Notes under the pieces: generated by a model
Seen by the model: only the letters and a program-made list of their open reading frames with translations
Told to the model about the DNA's origin: nothing
Databases searched by the model: none
Position numbers and translations under genes: made by a program
Source: Cryptomeria japonica
Taxonomy: Eukaryota > Streptophyta > Pinopsida > Cupressales > Cupressaceae
NCBI RefSeq assembly: GCF_030272615.1
Contig: NC_081414.1
Span: 782,728,119 to 782,792,118 of the forward strand
DNA length: 64,000 bases
Direction of reading: 5' to 3'
In this document: piece by piece, positions 10,240-20,093 of the stretch
Position numbering within the stretch: the stretch's first letter is position 1
Layout of the letters: each line of letters opens with the position of its first letter

Positions 10240-13200
10240 TTGATCCTGAGAAGGTTCTCGCAGAAGACGATTGGGGATCTCTTGATTTCAATCCCACCTT
10301 TGTAGGTGAATATAAGGTTCCTTCTAGAGAGCTTAAAGTTGAAAAGAAGGAAGAAGCTAAAAATCAGTCAATCTTACCTGAACCTATGAGTAATAATTTT
10401 GTGGCTGCTTCTCAAACTTCTTCTCCTCGCACCTCTAATTCTGAAGAGTTTGATTCTTTGTCTTATGAAAAACCGCCTTCTCTTTCTGAAATGGTTGATC
10501 GTTATGGTCGTGGTTTTTGCATTTTTGCTAAGCATGGGTATCATGGAAATGGTTTTGGCGCTCATGAACAAGGGATAAAGGTTCCTCTAGAGAATAATTT
10601 TCACAATTATGCCTTTGGACTTGGCTATAATCCCTGCAAATGCACTAAAGCTTCTAAAAGACCATGCATTAGTGTTAATGCTATTTCTACATCTCTATCA
10701 ATGAAACATCTTGAGTATATTGATGGGGATCCTTCGTGTGCTTGCGCTTTGGATTTTTTTCCTACTGATGATGCTTTAGCTGAGTTCTTGGGAGCCTATG
10801 ACACTCTTCCTCGTTATCATCACAATAGGGGACTCCCTTATTGTTTGAACACTGAAGCCTATTTTGGAAAAGAGATTGATAATGATGAGATTGTGGAAGA
10901 ATTCCCTCAGTTAAAGGATACTTCTCAACAAAGTAATCTTCTTATAAGTGACACCATTGATGTTAAGATGGATCCTTGCAATGAAGAAAAAGTTATTAAA
11001 ATTGGAAAATGTCTGGACAAAGAAGAACAAAAACAATATGAAGATTTATTGCATGAATTCCCTGAGATCTTTGCTTGGACATATTCTGACATGCCTGGTA
11101 TAGATCCTAAGATTGTCACTCATAATATTGTCTTAGTTCCCGATGCTAAGCCCGTGAAACAAAAGATTCGAAAAATGAATCCTAAGGTAGCCTTGCTTGT
11201 TAAGGCTGAGATTGAAAAATTATTGGATGCTGGATTTATCTGCCCTATTGATTATTCCCCATGGATTTCAAATATTGTCACTGTGGCTTAACCAGATAAT
11301 AAAATAAGAATGTGTACCGATTTTTGAGATTTAAATAGAGCTTCTTTAAAAGATGATTTCCCTCTTCCAAACATTGACATGATAGTTGATTCTACGGCAG
11401 GACATGCCTTGTTATCCTTCATGGATGGTTTTCCAGGATACAATCAAATTTTCATTAACCCTCAAGATCAATTCAAAACCGCTTTCACCACTCCTTGGGG
11501 TATGTTTTGTTGGATAATGATGCCTTTCAGACTTAAAAATGCTGGTGCAACTTATCAACGAACGATGACCCTTATCTTTCATGATTATATGCATAAGATT
11601 TTAGAAGATTATGTTGATGATATTTTGGCCAAATCCATTCTTCACATAGATCATATTAAAATCCTTCATCAAATCTTTGAAAGAGTTCGTAAATATCACA
11701 TGTGCTTGAATCCTCGAAGATGTGTTTTTGGTGTGGATAGTGGAAAACTATTAGGGTTCATAGTTTTGCATCGTGGGATTGAGGTGGACACTAAGAAAAT
11801 AGATGCTATTGTCAACATGCCACCTCCTAGAAATGTGTCTCAACTTAAAAGATTACAAGGAAAGATTCAAGCTATTCGTAGGTTCATATCTCAACTTGCA
11901 GATCGTACCTCTCCTTTTACTCAACTTCTCAAAAAGAATATCACTTTTCAATGGAACAAAGATTGTCAGCAAGCATTTGAAGATTTAAAAGTGTATTTGG
12001 CTAGTCCTCCTATTCTTCAGCCTGTCGAACCTTCTAAACCCTTTCTTCTTTATATAGCTACTTCCTCTCATGCTCTCGCAGCATTGTTGGCACAACATGA
12101 TAAAGATGGTAAGGAATGTCCAGTTTATTATATAAGTCGTACCTTACTCGATTATGAGACCCGATATTCTACGATAGAAAGACAATGCTTGGCCTTGGTG
12201 TTTGCGACTCAGAAATTGAGACATTATCTTTTAAATTCAGAAGTCCACGTCATGGTAAAGTTTGATCCTTTGAAGCATCTTTTCTCTAAAACTGATTTAT
12301 CAGGACGCCTAGCTAAGTGGGTCATGATGTTAACTGAATTTGACCTTAAATTTGTTTCACAAAAAGCAATTAAAGGGCAAGCATTGAACAACCACTTAGT
12401 TGAGGCCCCTTCACCTTTCTCTTTCCCTAACCCTGAGTCTTTTCCTGATGATTTCATTCTTTGTATAGAAAAAGATGAAACTTGGGAACTGTACTTTGAT
12501 GGCTCTACGTGTCGTACGGGATCGGGGGCAGGTGTTGTTCTGATTTCTCCTACAAGGAAATCTATTCCCTTATCCTATCGTCTAAATTTCCTGTGTACCA
12601 ATAACATTGCTGAGTATGAGGCTCTTATAGCGGGAATAAAAGCAGCCTTAGCTCTAAATATAAAGCACATACATATCTATGGAGATTCTCAATTGATTAT
12701 AAGACAAGTAACAGGACTGTATCAAGCAAAACAAGACAAATTATCACAATATAAAGATCTTGCCATCTCTTTATTACAAAAATTTGATTCTTATACCATG
12801 GAACTTGTTCCTCGAAAAGATAATCGACATGCGGACGCAATGGCATGTGTGGCTTCTCTTGTATCTTTAGAGGACCCTGTGGTTGATCTTAAATTTGTTA
12901 TTCACAACCTTATTTCTCTAGCTATTGTAGATGATTCTAGCTTGGTAACATGTTGTGACTTTATAGAATCAGATGAATGGTATTCGCATATCGTAAGACA
13001 TTTGACCGATGGTACCTTTCCTGATTCCGCCAATAAGAACACTAGGGCTAGAATCCGCAAGCTGTCTGCTAGATATATCATTCTTTCTAATGTCCTTTAC
13101 CGAAGGGGTTATGATGGTATTCTCCTTCGCTATCTTAACAAATCGGAAATCCCCGTTGCTCTTGAAGAGGCACATTCAGGTGCCTGTGGGGGGCATTTTG

Positions 13201-14237
13201 GAGGTAAATCCTTGGTGTAAAGATTGCTTTGTATGGGATACTATTGGCAAACTATGCAGAAGGATTCTTTTTCATTTGTTAAGAAATGTCATCAACGTCA
13301 ACAACACAATAATCTGATTCATGCTCCTGCTCAAGAACTTCATTCTCAAGTAGCTTCTTGGCCTTTCTCCGCATGGGGTTTGGATCTCATTGGTAAAATC
13401 TCTCCTCCTTCATCTCAAGGACACACCTTCATTATAACTACAACAGATTACTTTACAAAGTGGGTAGAAGCTATTCCCCTTCGCTCTACTACTGCTGAAG
13501 TGATTTGTCAATTTCTTCTAGAAAACATCATTTCTCGATTCGAGATACCTTTCACTATAATCTCAGATAATGGGACATCATTTAAGAACAAAGATGTGAA
13601 GAAATTCCTCTAGAAATATCATATTAAACATCGATTTTCTACACCATACTATCCTCAATCAAATGGTCAAGCCGAATCATCCAATAAGATAATTGAACAA
13701 ATTCTTCGCAAAACCGTGAATAAGCATGGTAAGGATTGGAGTACTCAGCTAATTTATGCTCTTTGGGCCTACCGAATGAGTGTACAAATTGCTACGGGAA
13801 CTACCCCTTATAATCTTGTTTATCGTGCTGATGCTATTATGCCTTTAGAGTTAGAGATTCCATCACTTAGAGTTTCTCTCAAAGGTATAGTAGATGATGA
13901 CTCTTATAGAGAACAAAGACTTCAATAGCTTGAGATGCTTGATGAACAGCGTATAAATGCTCTTGAGCATATTCAAGTGTATCACAAAACTCTACAACGA
14001 AGCTATAATGATAAGGTTATTCAACGTTCCTTCTCAGTAGGTGACTTAGTCCTCTATGAGAATCAGCGCAATGTGAATGCCTTACCTACAGAAAAGGGAA
14101 AATTTAGTCCTAATTGGCTTGGACCATATATCATTATTAAGGATTATGGATCAGGTGCTTACAAAATAGCGGATGTAGACAGTACGCCTCTTAAAGAGCC
14201 TATAAATGCTATGCACTTGCGTAGATACTACGCTTAA
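10240..14237 (+). pseudogene. G1 pol: G-patch-like segment, RT, RNase H, archaeal-type RNase H, integrase
   Basis: One frame is maintained for 4 kb. G-patch-like segment at 10498-10581. RT at ~11040-11840 (KPVKQKIRKMNPKVA, FPLPNIDMIVD, YVDDILAK). First RNase H at ~11990-12400 (LLYIATSSHALAALLAQ, YSTIERQCLALVFA). Second, archaeal-type RNase H at ~12480-12870, with catalytic acids in YFDGS, AEYEAL, YGDSQL and HADAMA. Integrase at ~13010-13930 with the triad in WGLDLIGKI, IISDNGTSF and GQAESSNK. GPY/F-like C-terminus (NWLGPYIIIKDYGSGAYKI) ending at TAA 14235-14237. Five in-frame stops: 11289, 11325, 13218, 13611 and 13926. The one at 11325 is a CGA-to-TGA type change in the conserved DFRDLN motif. 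The copy cannot make an intact polyprotein. Confidence 0.92.
10498..10581 (+). other. G1 G-patch-like segment
   Basis: The stretch FAKHGYHGNGFGAHEQGIK fits the spaced-glycine pattern of G-patch domains (G-aromatic-x2-G-x-G-x-G-x4-G). It lies between protease and RT, followed by FGLGYNP. G-patch domains bind nucleic acid or helicases; the same position is used in B and C. Confidence 0.6.
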
Positions 14238-14849
14238 TTCCTCATTCCTTATCTTTCATTCCATTTATCTTCTTTTCACTTCTTCAAAATTGGATAATAT
14301 GTTAGCATATCTTTGTTAGAGAAAATAGAATCAAATGATGTTTTGTTTAATCTATATTGCTTTGTTCCTGACAAGCGTGTTTCTTTACTTTATTGTTTGT
14401 CTTGAATTCATTTATGTAAATTGCAAAAAGATTTACATTTCCATTATGCTGGCATATTATACAATGTCTTTATGTGTTAAGTAGAATTGTATCATGTAGT
14501 GTTTAAGTTTAAATTAAATCACATTAGTTATATGATTCTTTGGCTTAACACATATTTCTTCTCTATCATCAATGTAGTACTTGATTAAATATTTTAATTA
14601 AGTCACACATGTATCAATTTAATCATGGAGCATTGAAAAAAATCAATCACATGGAAATTAAATCCTAAACATACATGTACACCTACCAAATGTATTAGAT
14701 TTAATCAAAGCAAAATATACATTGTTTTAAGCATTAAAGATAACACATTTGAGAAAAAAGAGAAACATGTATATATATATATATATGTGGATTGTATACA
14801 AATATAGGTCACTATACATTCAAAATGTGACCCATCCTACATCATAAAA
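14238..14849 (+). other. G1 non-coding spacer between pol and antisense gene
   Basis: AT-rich, with a short (TA)n run at 14771-14786. pol and the antisense PMD gene converge here tail to tail, so this may hold terminators of both transcripts. I see no ORF. Confidence 0.6.
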
Positions 14850-15250
14850 TCATCTCCTATCCCTAGGGCTGGTGGCTGGAGAGTGACGACTAGATGCTCC
14901 CTCCTGATCCAGCCGTCCAGGTGGACCCATAGGTGTGTAGTGCGATATAGACCGTGAGTGACTCTGAGAGGAACTCCTATGATCCCTATCCATAAGGATC
15001 ACGCGATAGGAGGTAGCCTCGACCTGAGCTGCTGCTAGATCTCACTATGCACGCTAAAGGTTCTCTGATAGAACTCTCTCTCTCTCCCTCCATATGTCTA
15101 CCTGTACTCGGAATGGGGAAAACAAGTCCTCATGCCGACCCACATTCCCCTGAGGCCTATAAGCAATCTGTGAGGAACTAGGGATCTGTGCCATCGTGGA
15201 AATGTCTATCACTGCTTGCTGAATTAGGGAACACCACTCCTACACATTAG

Positions 15251-15331
15251 CTGTAGCAGTAGAACAGATTTTTGTATTAGTACCATTCTATATCATCAAA
15301 ACATTAATCAATCAATATAAACCTACTATAC
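15251..15331 (-). other. Probable intron 2 of the G1 antisense gene
   Basis: The minus strand reads CAG|GTATAG at the donor and CTACTGCTACAG| at the acceptor, 81 bases. Splicing in phase 1 restores an open, Ser/Arg-rich frame that runs about 130 codons. The donor is weaker than that of intron 1. Confidence 0.5.
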
Positions 15332-15554
15332 CTGGATCTCCCTCACGCTAGTAGGGATCATGATATGGTAGCATCTGTGACTGGGAACTACTAGGCTCCC
15401 CACGCTCAAATAATCTATGCACGATGGGTGTAGGTTGGCCCGTACTAGAAACAGGTCTCCGTATCGCCTCATGTTCCCCCTTTTGGGGAATAAGAGGAGG
15501 ATCTAGGGCTATGGTATCATCTCCTGAATGGTGGGGAGTTGCATCTGACCCCTC

Positions 15555-15645
15555 CTCATCATCTCTATCCTCATCCTCATCCTCCTCCTCATCCTCATCC
15601 TCGTCCTCATCCTCATCCTCGTCCTCATCCGCATCCTCACCTACG
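15555..15645 (-). repeat. TCATCC-type repeat encoding an acidic tract
   Basis: CCTCATCCTCATCC repeats on the plus strand read as alternating Asp/Glu on the minus strand in the frame of the PMD gene. The Ser-rich frame on the plus strand is a by-product. Confidence 0.8.
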
Positions 15646-17006
15646 TCCTAGTTCTCCTCATCTCTATCTGTGTCATCCTCCTCTCCCTCCTCCTCCTTGG
15701 CACTAGGCTGATCTCCTATGGGTGGATCAGGACCTCTTGCCTCCTCATGACCCTCTCCCTCCTCTGGCTCCTCTGACCCAGATCCCTGATCCTCATCTCG
15801 TTCTCCATGTCTCCATGGGCCTGGATGGCCTGTTGGGTGATCTGGTGGAAAGATAGGCCCTGGGCATGATCTCACAAACCATGAGACATACCTGCACTGT
15901 GCTCCAGGCTCTGCAGAGTAATTAGTGACTACATCCTGATCGGATCCCTCAATATCTGTAATCTCGATGTCATCTGTTGTCGGTCTCGCTACTGCTCTAG
16001 GTCTGGGAAGGACTCGTGAGTGTCGAGTATAGATGGGTACATCGGCTGGAATGCACTGCTCTAGCCCAAACTGCCTCCGTACTCGGTCAAAGTAGAATGG
16101 GACTATGATATGTGAATATCATCCCCTCAGCAGGCGGTTCCTCGGTAAGCATGCTAACTATCTCTCCATCCCATCCCATCTGTGCATCCGCAGATAGGGT
16201 CTCCATACTGTCACCTCGGCTGTCAATCTATCAAATATCACTCTCCAATATAGCAGATCTCCAAATCTCCACTAGCTGGTAAGTGGATAAGAAAACACCC
16301 TAGGTCGCTTGCTAGCCGTACTCATCGGAAAGCCGATAGGCCTAGTGCATGTGAAGTGCTCAAATATCCACACCTGCAGAAGTGTGCATGTCATCAAGCT
16401 GCAACCCTGTCCAAACACATACTCCTCAAGGTCATGATAGAGATGTGCAAGCATACTCCGACCCCAAGCATATACTCTCCTGTGCCTCTCCATAGCTCTG
16501 ATGAACCATGTGAGACCCCCATGCATGTGTGTACCTCACCCATTAGGGCAGACGGCTAGTGCTATGATGGCGATCATAAGACGTCTCACAAGGGGCACCT
16601 CTCCTGTAGGATGTAAGAGCCAGCTAACCATGATGCGACCTCTCGTCTCACTCGACATGACTCTCCCTATGCAATATACCTGCTCCCTCTGATGGTCCTC
16701 TGCAGACCGATTGGTCGCGTATGTCACAGTAGCTCCTCTGATAGGAAGACAAAATATGCGGTACACATCCTCAAGTGTAACCGTCAGCTCTCCTACTGGA
16801 AGATGGAATGTGCATGTGTCAAGATCCCATCGCTCCATCAGTGCCATCACCATTGCAGGATGGAACCGAATGGCTAGCATGAGGATCACATACCATAAAC
16901 CCACGATCGACAATGTGTCTCTCTCTGCCTGAGTCAGCCAGGGAATCTGATCTCGCAAACTGCGAAGAATCTATCCCGCCGTATGCTCTCTCATGTATGG
17001 GAGACC

Positions 17007-17392
17007 CTGCAACACAAAAACATAACTATAATCAGTACTCAATCATCAAAATCATTCATGCAAACTGTCGAACATCGTATGCTAACCCTGACATCTCTCG
17101 CCAAGTCCTGATTGGGACCATGGCACCCTGTTAGGGACCATGGCGCCCTGAGGGGACCATGGCGCCCTGAGGGGACCATGGCACCCTGAGGGGACCATGG
17201 CGCCCTATCAGGGACCATGGCACCCCACAGGGACCATGGTGCCCCACAAGGACCATGGCACCCTGAAGGGACCATGGCACCCCACAGGAACCATGGCGCC
17301 CTGGGTGGGACCCAGGGTCAGATTCTAGGGCCCGCAAATGATCACAGAAATTCAAATGTAGAAAATCAAAAGTCAACATTCAGTCAACTCAC
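17007..17392 (-). other. Probable intron 1 of the G1 antisense gene
   Basis: Donor GAG|GTGAGT and acceptor TTTTTGTGTTGCAG|GG are near-consensus for plants. The intron is 386 bases, lies in phase 0, and contains the tandem array at 17116-17306. Its position matches the intron in the B PMD gene. Confidence 0.7.
17116..17306. repeat. ~19-bp tandem array in intron 1 of the G1 antisense gene
   Basis: About ten units of GGGACCATGGCGCCCTGAG with variants. Each unit carries palindromes CCATGG and GGCGCC. Frames through it give Gly/His/Pro/Trp repeats and are not proteins. The core resembles the complement of the LTR minisatellite. Confidence 0.9.
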
Positions 17393-17537
17393 CTCGTCTA
17401 GTGGCTCGTCATCGATCACGGCCTATCGCAAGATCTCAATCCTCGTGGGACGCTCTGGTCATCATGAAGGCATGATGATGGCTATGTGGGCTCCGCTACA
17501 ATGAACAATATTCTGAAATCAACAAAGTGACAAATGC

Positions 17538-17560
17538 AAATGTCACTTTCAAGGTATATA
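17538..17560 (-). promoter_or_regulatory. Putative promoter of the G1 antisense PMD gene
   Basis: On the minus strand TATATA (17560-17555) is followed five bases later by AAAGTGACATTT (17549-17538), about 80 bases before ATG 17473. The B gene has TATATA then AAAGTGTCATTT at the same place. The area also holds the inverted repeat AGTGACA...TGTCACT. Confidence 0.5.
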
Positions 17561-18040
17561 CTTTCATTCCTTTAACTTTACTTTCAAAACCCTAATTTTC
17601 CTCTATCACTCATTTCATCATAACTTGAGTTTGGGAGATGCAATTTTTGAACCGTTTGTTGTGTAGGAATCATATTTTCATTCCCCTACTCTCGGGATGT
17701 TCCAAAAAGTGCTATGATGAAGCCTTTTCAATGAACATCCCTCATCAATACTCTCTTACACAATTTGTCGTAAGTAAACATGCTATCCTATTTCACCTCC
17801 CTAATAAGCAAGTCGAAACAGGGGGGGGCATATAGCTACTCACAAATTTCATCACTTTCCTTAGTAATCATTAGGTGATTTTGTGATCTAACGTGTGTTT
17901 TGTAGGGTGTGGTTCCTAACTGTGTACTATGGATACCGCTGGGGGCTTCGTCCGACAACTTATGGATATATCCTTTTTCAAATGATGTTTACTTTTCTAT
18001 ACTTTAGCTTGCATATGCATGTAGTACTCATATGACTGCT

Positions 18041-18055
18041 AAAGTGGGGGCTAAA
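18041..18055 (+). other. G1 polypurine tract
   Basis: AAAGTGGGGGCTAAA directly abuts the 3' LTR start TGTAGCATCG. Confidence 0.9.
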
Positions 18056-19711
18056 TGTAGCATCGTAAATTGTACGCACTTTCTAGGGTGGTACAATTTC
18101 ATACCTAGTTTAGCACCCGCCTTGGTGCATTTTACATTTTGCATTGCATTTCTCCTTTAGCACTTAATTAATCAAATTAATTAGGTCTAAGGTCCTATTT
18201 CATCATCTTCTACATCATAAAGTTGGGCCCTTTCGTTAAAGTGTGCCCTTTTAATTTTATTCCTCCAATACATCATTCAATCAAAAACCCTAATTAAGTC
18301 CTATTTTGAACTTGGGGGCTTGATTTTGGGGTCAAAACATCTCCAAATCACCTGTAACTTCAGGATTCTCTCTAAAATCATCATATCCGACGGCCCTGAA
18401 AATTTGGTGAAAAGTTGTCGGGACCGTGGCGCCCAGAGTGCACATGGTCCCAAACATTTTTCCCAAAATTTTAGGAGCACAATCCAATCATAAAATAAAG
18501 CTTAACCCCAAGAAATTGGCGGGAGATTCAATCTCTAGGTCGGCCAAAAGATGAAATTATGACCTAGGGTTTCATACATAAGAGCTCTCTTTCTTCATTT
18601 GAAGGGATCCGAATTTTGTTTTCAGGAACCTCATATGCAGCGAAAGAGCAGATCTTTGAAGACTTCAACAACATTCAACATCCATTTATCAAGCATTTAT
18701 CAATTTCATTCATCCATTTAGGGCTTGGAAGGCATTGAAGAACAATAGGAGATTACCGACTAAAGATTGGCTTGTACCCCTCCCTTGGGGTTGGGTATGA
18801 TTTCATGTTGTTTTCATGTCTTTGCATAAGCTTTAATACATCACTTATTTATGCTTTAGATCACTTTGCATCTTGATTTAGAGCATTTACATTGTCATTT
18901 ACAAGCAATTAGGGTTTACTTTCTAGGTTGCTCTAGTTTGCTTACTTGCATTTTAGGATCTTACACACACACAAGATCTGCACACACAATATATTTTATA
19001 GTACAACTTGGCTATTCATGGAGGTCGAAATCACCGAAGCGGGGGTTTGACTAAGGCAAAACCCTATATAGCCGCCCACACCCTTTTCAGATATAAGTGC
19101 AGGTTTCAGGACTCGACGACGCCGCAGGTTACAGATCCGGGAAAAGCAGGTCGAGATAGCACTCCACACCAAATTGCAGAGCAAAAGACCAAGACAGGGG
19201 CATGGGGCGCCCTGGTCCTACCAAGACAGGGGCGCTAGGCGCCTTGGTCCCTAGGACAGAGGCGCTGGGCGCCCTGGTCCTCCTGACAGACAACATTTCT
19301 GACAGTTTTCCAGAGTGCAAGACAGCAGTTTCAGGTGCAGTTTCCGGTACAGTATCAGGACAGTGGCACCCGCGCCCCCGTCTCGAACATTTTCAATCAG
19401 ATTTTGACTCCGGGTATGCATCTGCATTCTTGTTTTATCCTTGTGTTTACAACTGTTCATTGTTTAATCTCAATTCTGAAATCTTGTTATTAGTTCATAC
19501 ATGCATTTTGGGATTAGGACTTGAACTTGTCTCATTTTATCTTTCAATTACAACAAAGGAATAGAAATCCTAATAGATAGCCCGTGGCTCTCTCTTTCAC
19601 AAAAAGAAGTAGCCAATTGTGTGATACCTCTAGGCTCTTTCGTATTCTGTAATGTGTGTCAAAAGGTAGGATTAGGGCATGTTAACCTAGTCTCACTTTT
19701 TCCCCTACACA
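18056..19711 (+). repeat. G1 3' LTR
   Basis: The LTR matches 6848-8522 from TGTAGCATCG to CTACACA with few substitutions. The main length change is one missing minisatellite unit. It is followed by CTTGT, the target duplication. Confidence 0.95.
19194..19285. repeat. Minisatellite in the G1 3' LTR, three units
   Basis: Same ~30-base unit as 7984-8109, with three copies instead of four, so the array has changed length since insertion or during the last replication. Confidence 0.85.
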
Positions 19712-19716
19712 CTTGT
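19712..19716. other. G1 target-site duplication, right (CTTGT)
   Basis: Exact repeat of 6843-6847, confirming the G1 boundaries. Confidence 0.95.
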
Positions 19717-19724
19717 CTTATTGA

Positions 19725-20093
19725 TCCTTCCTCTACTCCTCTTCTTCTTTCTTTCTTTTCTCTTCTTCTTGTCTCTTCTCTTCATCTTTTTGCTTCTTCT
19801 CTTCTTCATCCTCCTTCTTCTCCTCTTTCTTCTTCCTCTTTTCCTCTTCCTGTTTCTTCTCTTCCTCTTTCCACTTCTCCTCTTCTTTCTTTTCCTCTTC
19901 CTTCTTCTTCCTCTCTTCCTCTTGTTTCTTGTTTTCCTCTTGTTTTCTCTTCTTCTCCTCTTCTTTTCTTTTATCCTCTTCCTCTTTCTCTTTTTCCTCC
20001 TCTTTTCTCTTATCCTCTTCCTCTTTCTATTTCTTCTTTTTAGCTTCTTGTTGCTTCTTTTCTTCTTCTGCCTTCTTTTCTTATCCCATTCCT
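19725..20093. repeat. 370-base polypyrimidine/polypurine tract
   Basis: CTT/TCC-type repeats with almost no purines on the plus strand. On the minus strand the ORF2 frame reads as KEEE/KRKEEE coiled coil. The Arg/Lys-rich minus-strand frame and the Leu/Phe-rich plus-strand frames are shadows. The tract lies right beside the G1 insertion site. Confidence 0.85.

Larger units (their letters stand above)
14850..17473 (-). pseudogene. G1 antisense PMD gene, three exons
   Basis: Proposed exons on the minus strand are 17473-17393, 17006-15332 and 15250-14850. Exon 1 starts at ATG 17473, has 27 codons and ends ...DEPLDE. Exon 2 has the PMD: LRDQIPWLTQAERDTL, LDTCTFHLPVGELTV, LEDVYRIFCLPIRGA, VPLVRRLMIAIIALAVCP, LLQVWIFEHFTCTRP and VTVWRPY, then an acidic tail of Asp/Glu repeats. 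Exon 3 adds a Ser/Arg-rich end (DRDHRSSSQSHSRS) to TGA at 14850-14852. The frame is kept across both introns. In-frame stops (three in exon 1; several in exon 2, including 16536, 16272 and 15648) show decay. The common open frame at 16958 begins at a non-ATG codon, so exon 1 supplies a better start. PMD proteins of this type are shared by transposons and MAIN-like genes; the role inside the element is unknown. Confidence 0.7.
6848..19711 (+). mobile_element. Element G1: Ty3/gypsy (Tat-type) retrotransposon with an antisense PMD gene
   Basis: The element has two TGTAGCATCG...CTACACA LTRs (1675 and 1656 bases), perfect CTTGT duplications, a PBS and a PPT. The domain order is a capsid-less N-terminal ORF, protease, G-patch-like segment, RT, RNase H, archaeal-type RNase H and integrase, which together with the second RNase H marks the Tat group. 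Between pol and the 3' LTR lie 3.8 kb holding a spliced PMD gene on the opposite strand. The first 230 LTR bases differ at only about three positions, so this is the youngest insertion seen here, yet pol already has five stops. It sits inside ORF2 of element N. Confidence 0.93.

Noticed and set aside
15424-15651. Ser-rich plus-strand frame
   Set aside because: It is the complement of the acidic tract of the antisense PMD gene.
16536-16958. PMD frame taken as a complete gene starting at 16958
   Set aside because: That start codon is TTG. The frame extends upstream to a good 3' splice site at 17007, and a short ATG exon lies before it.
17116-17306. CRISPR-like repeat array
   Set aside because: The units are contiguous with no unique spacers, and the context is a plant retrotransposon.
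17039-17379. Two minus-strand Gly/His/Pro/Trp repeat proteins
   Set aside because: They translate the 19-bp tandem array in two phases and lie inside the proposed intron.
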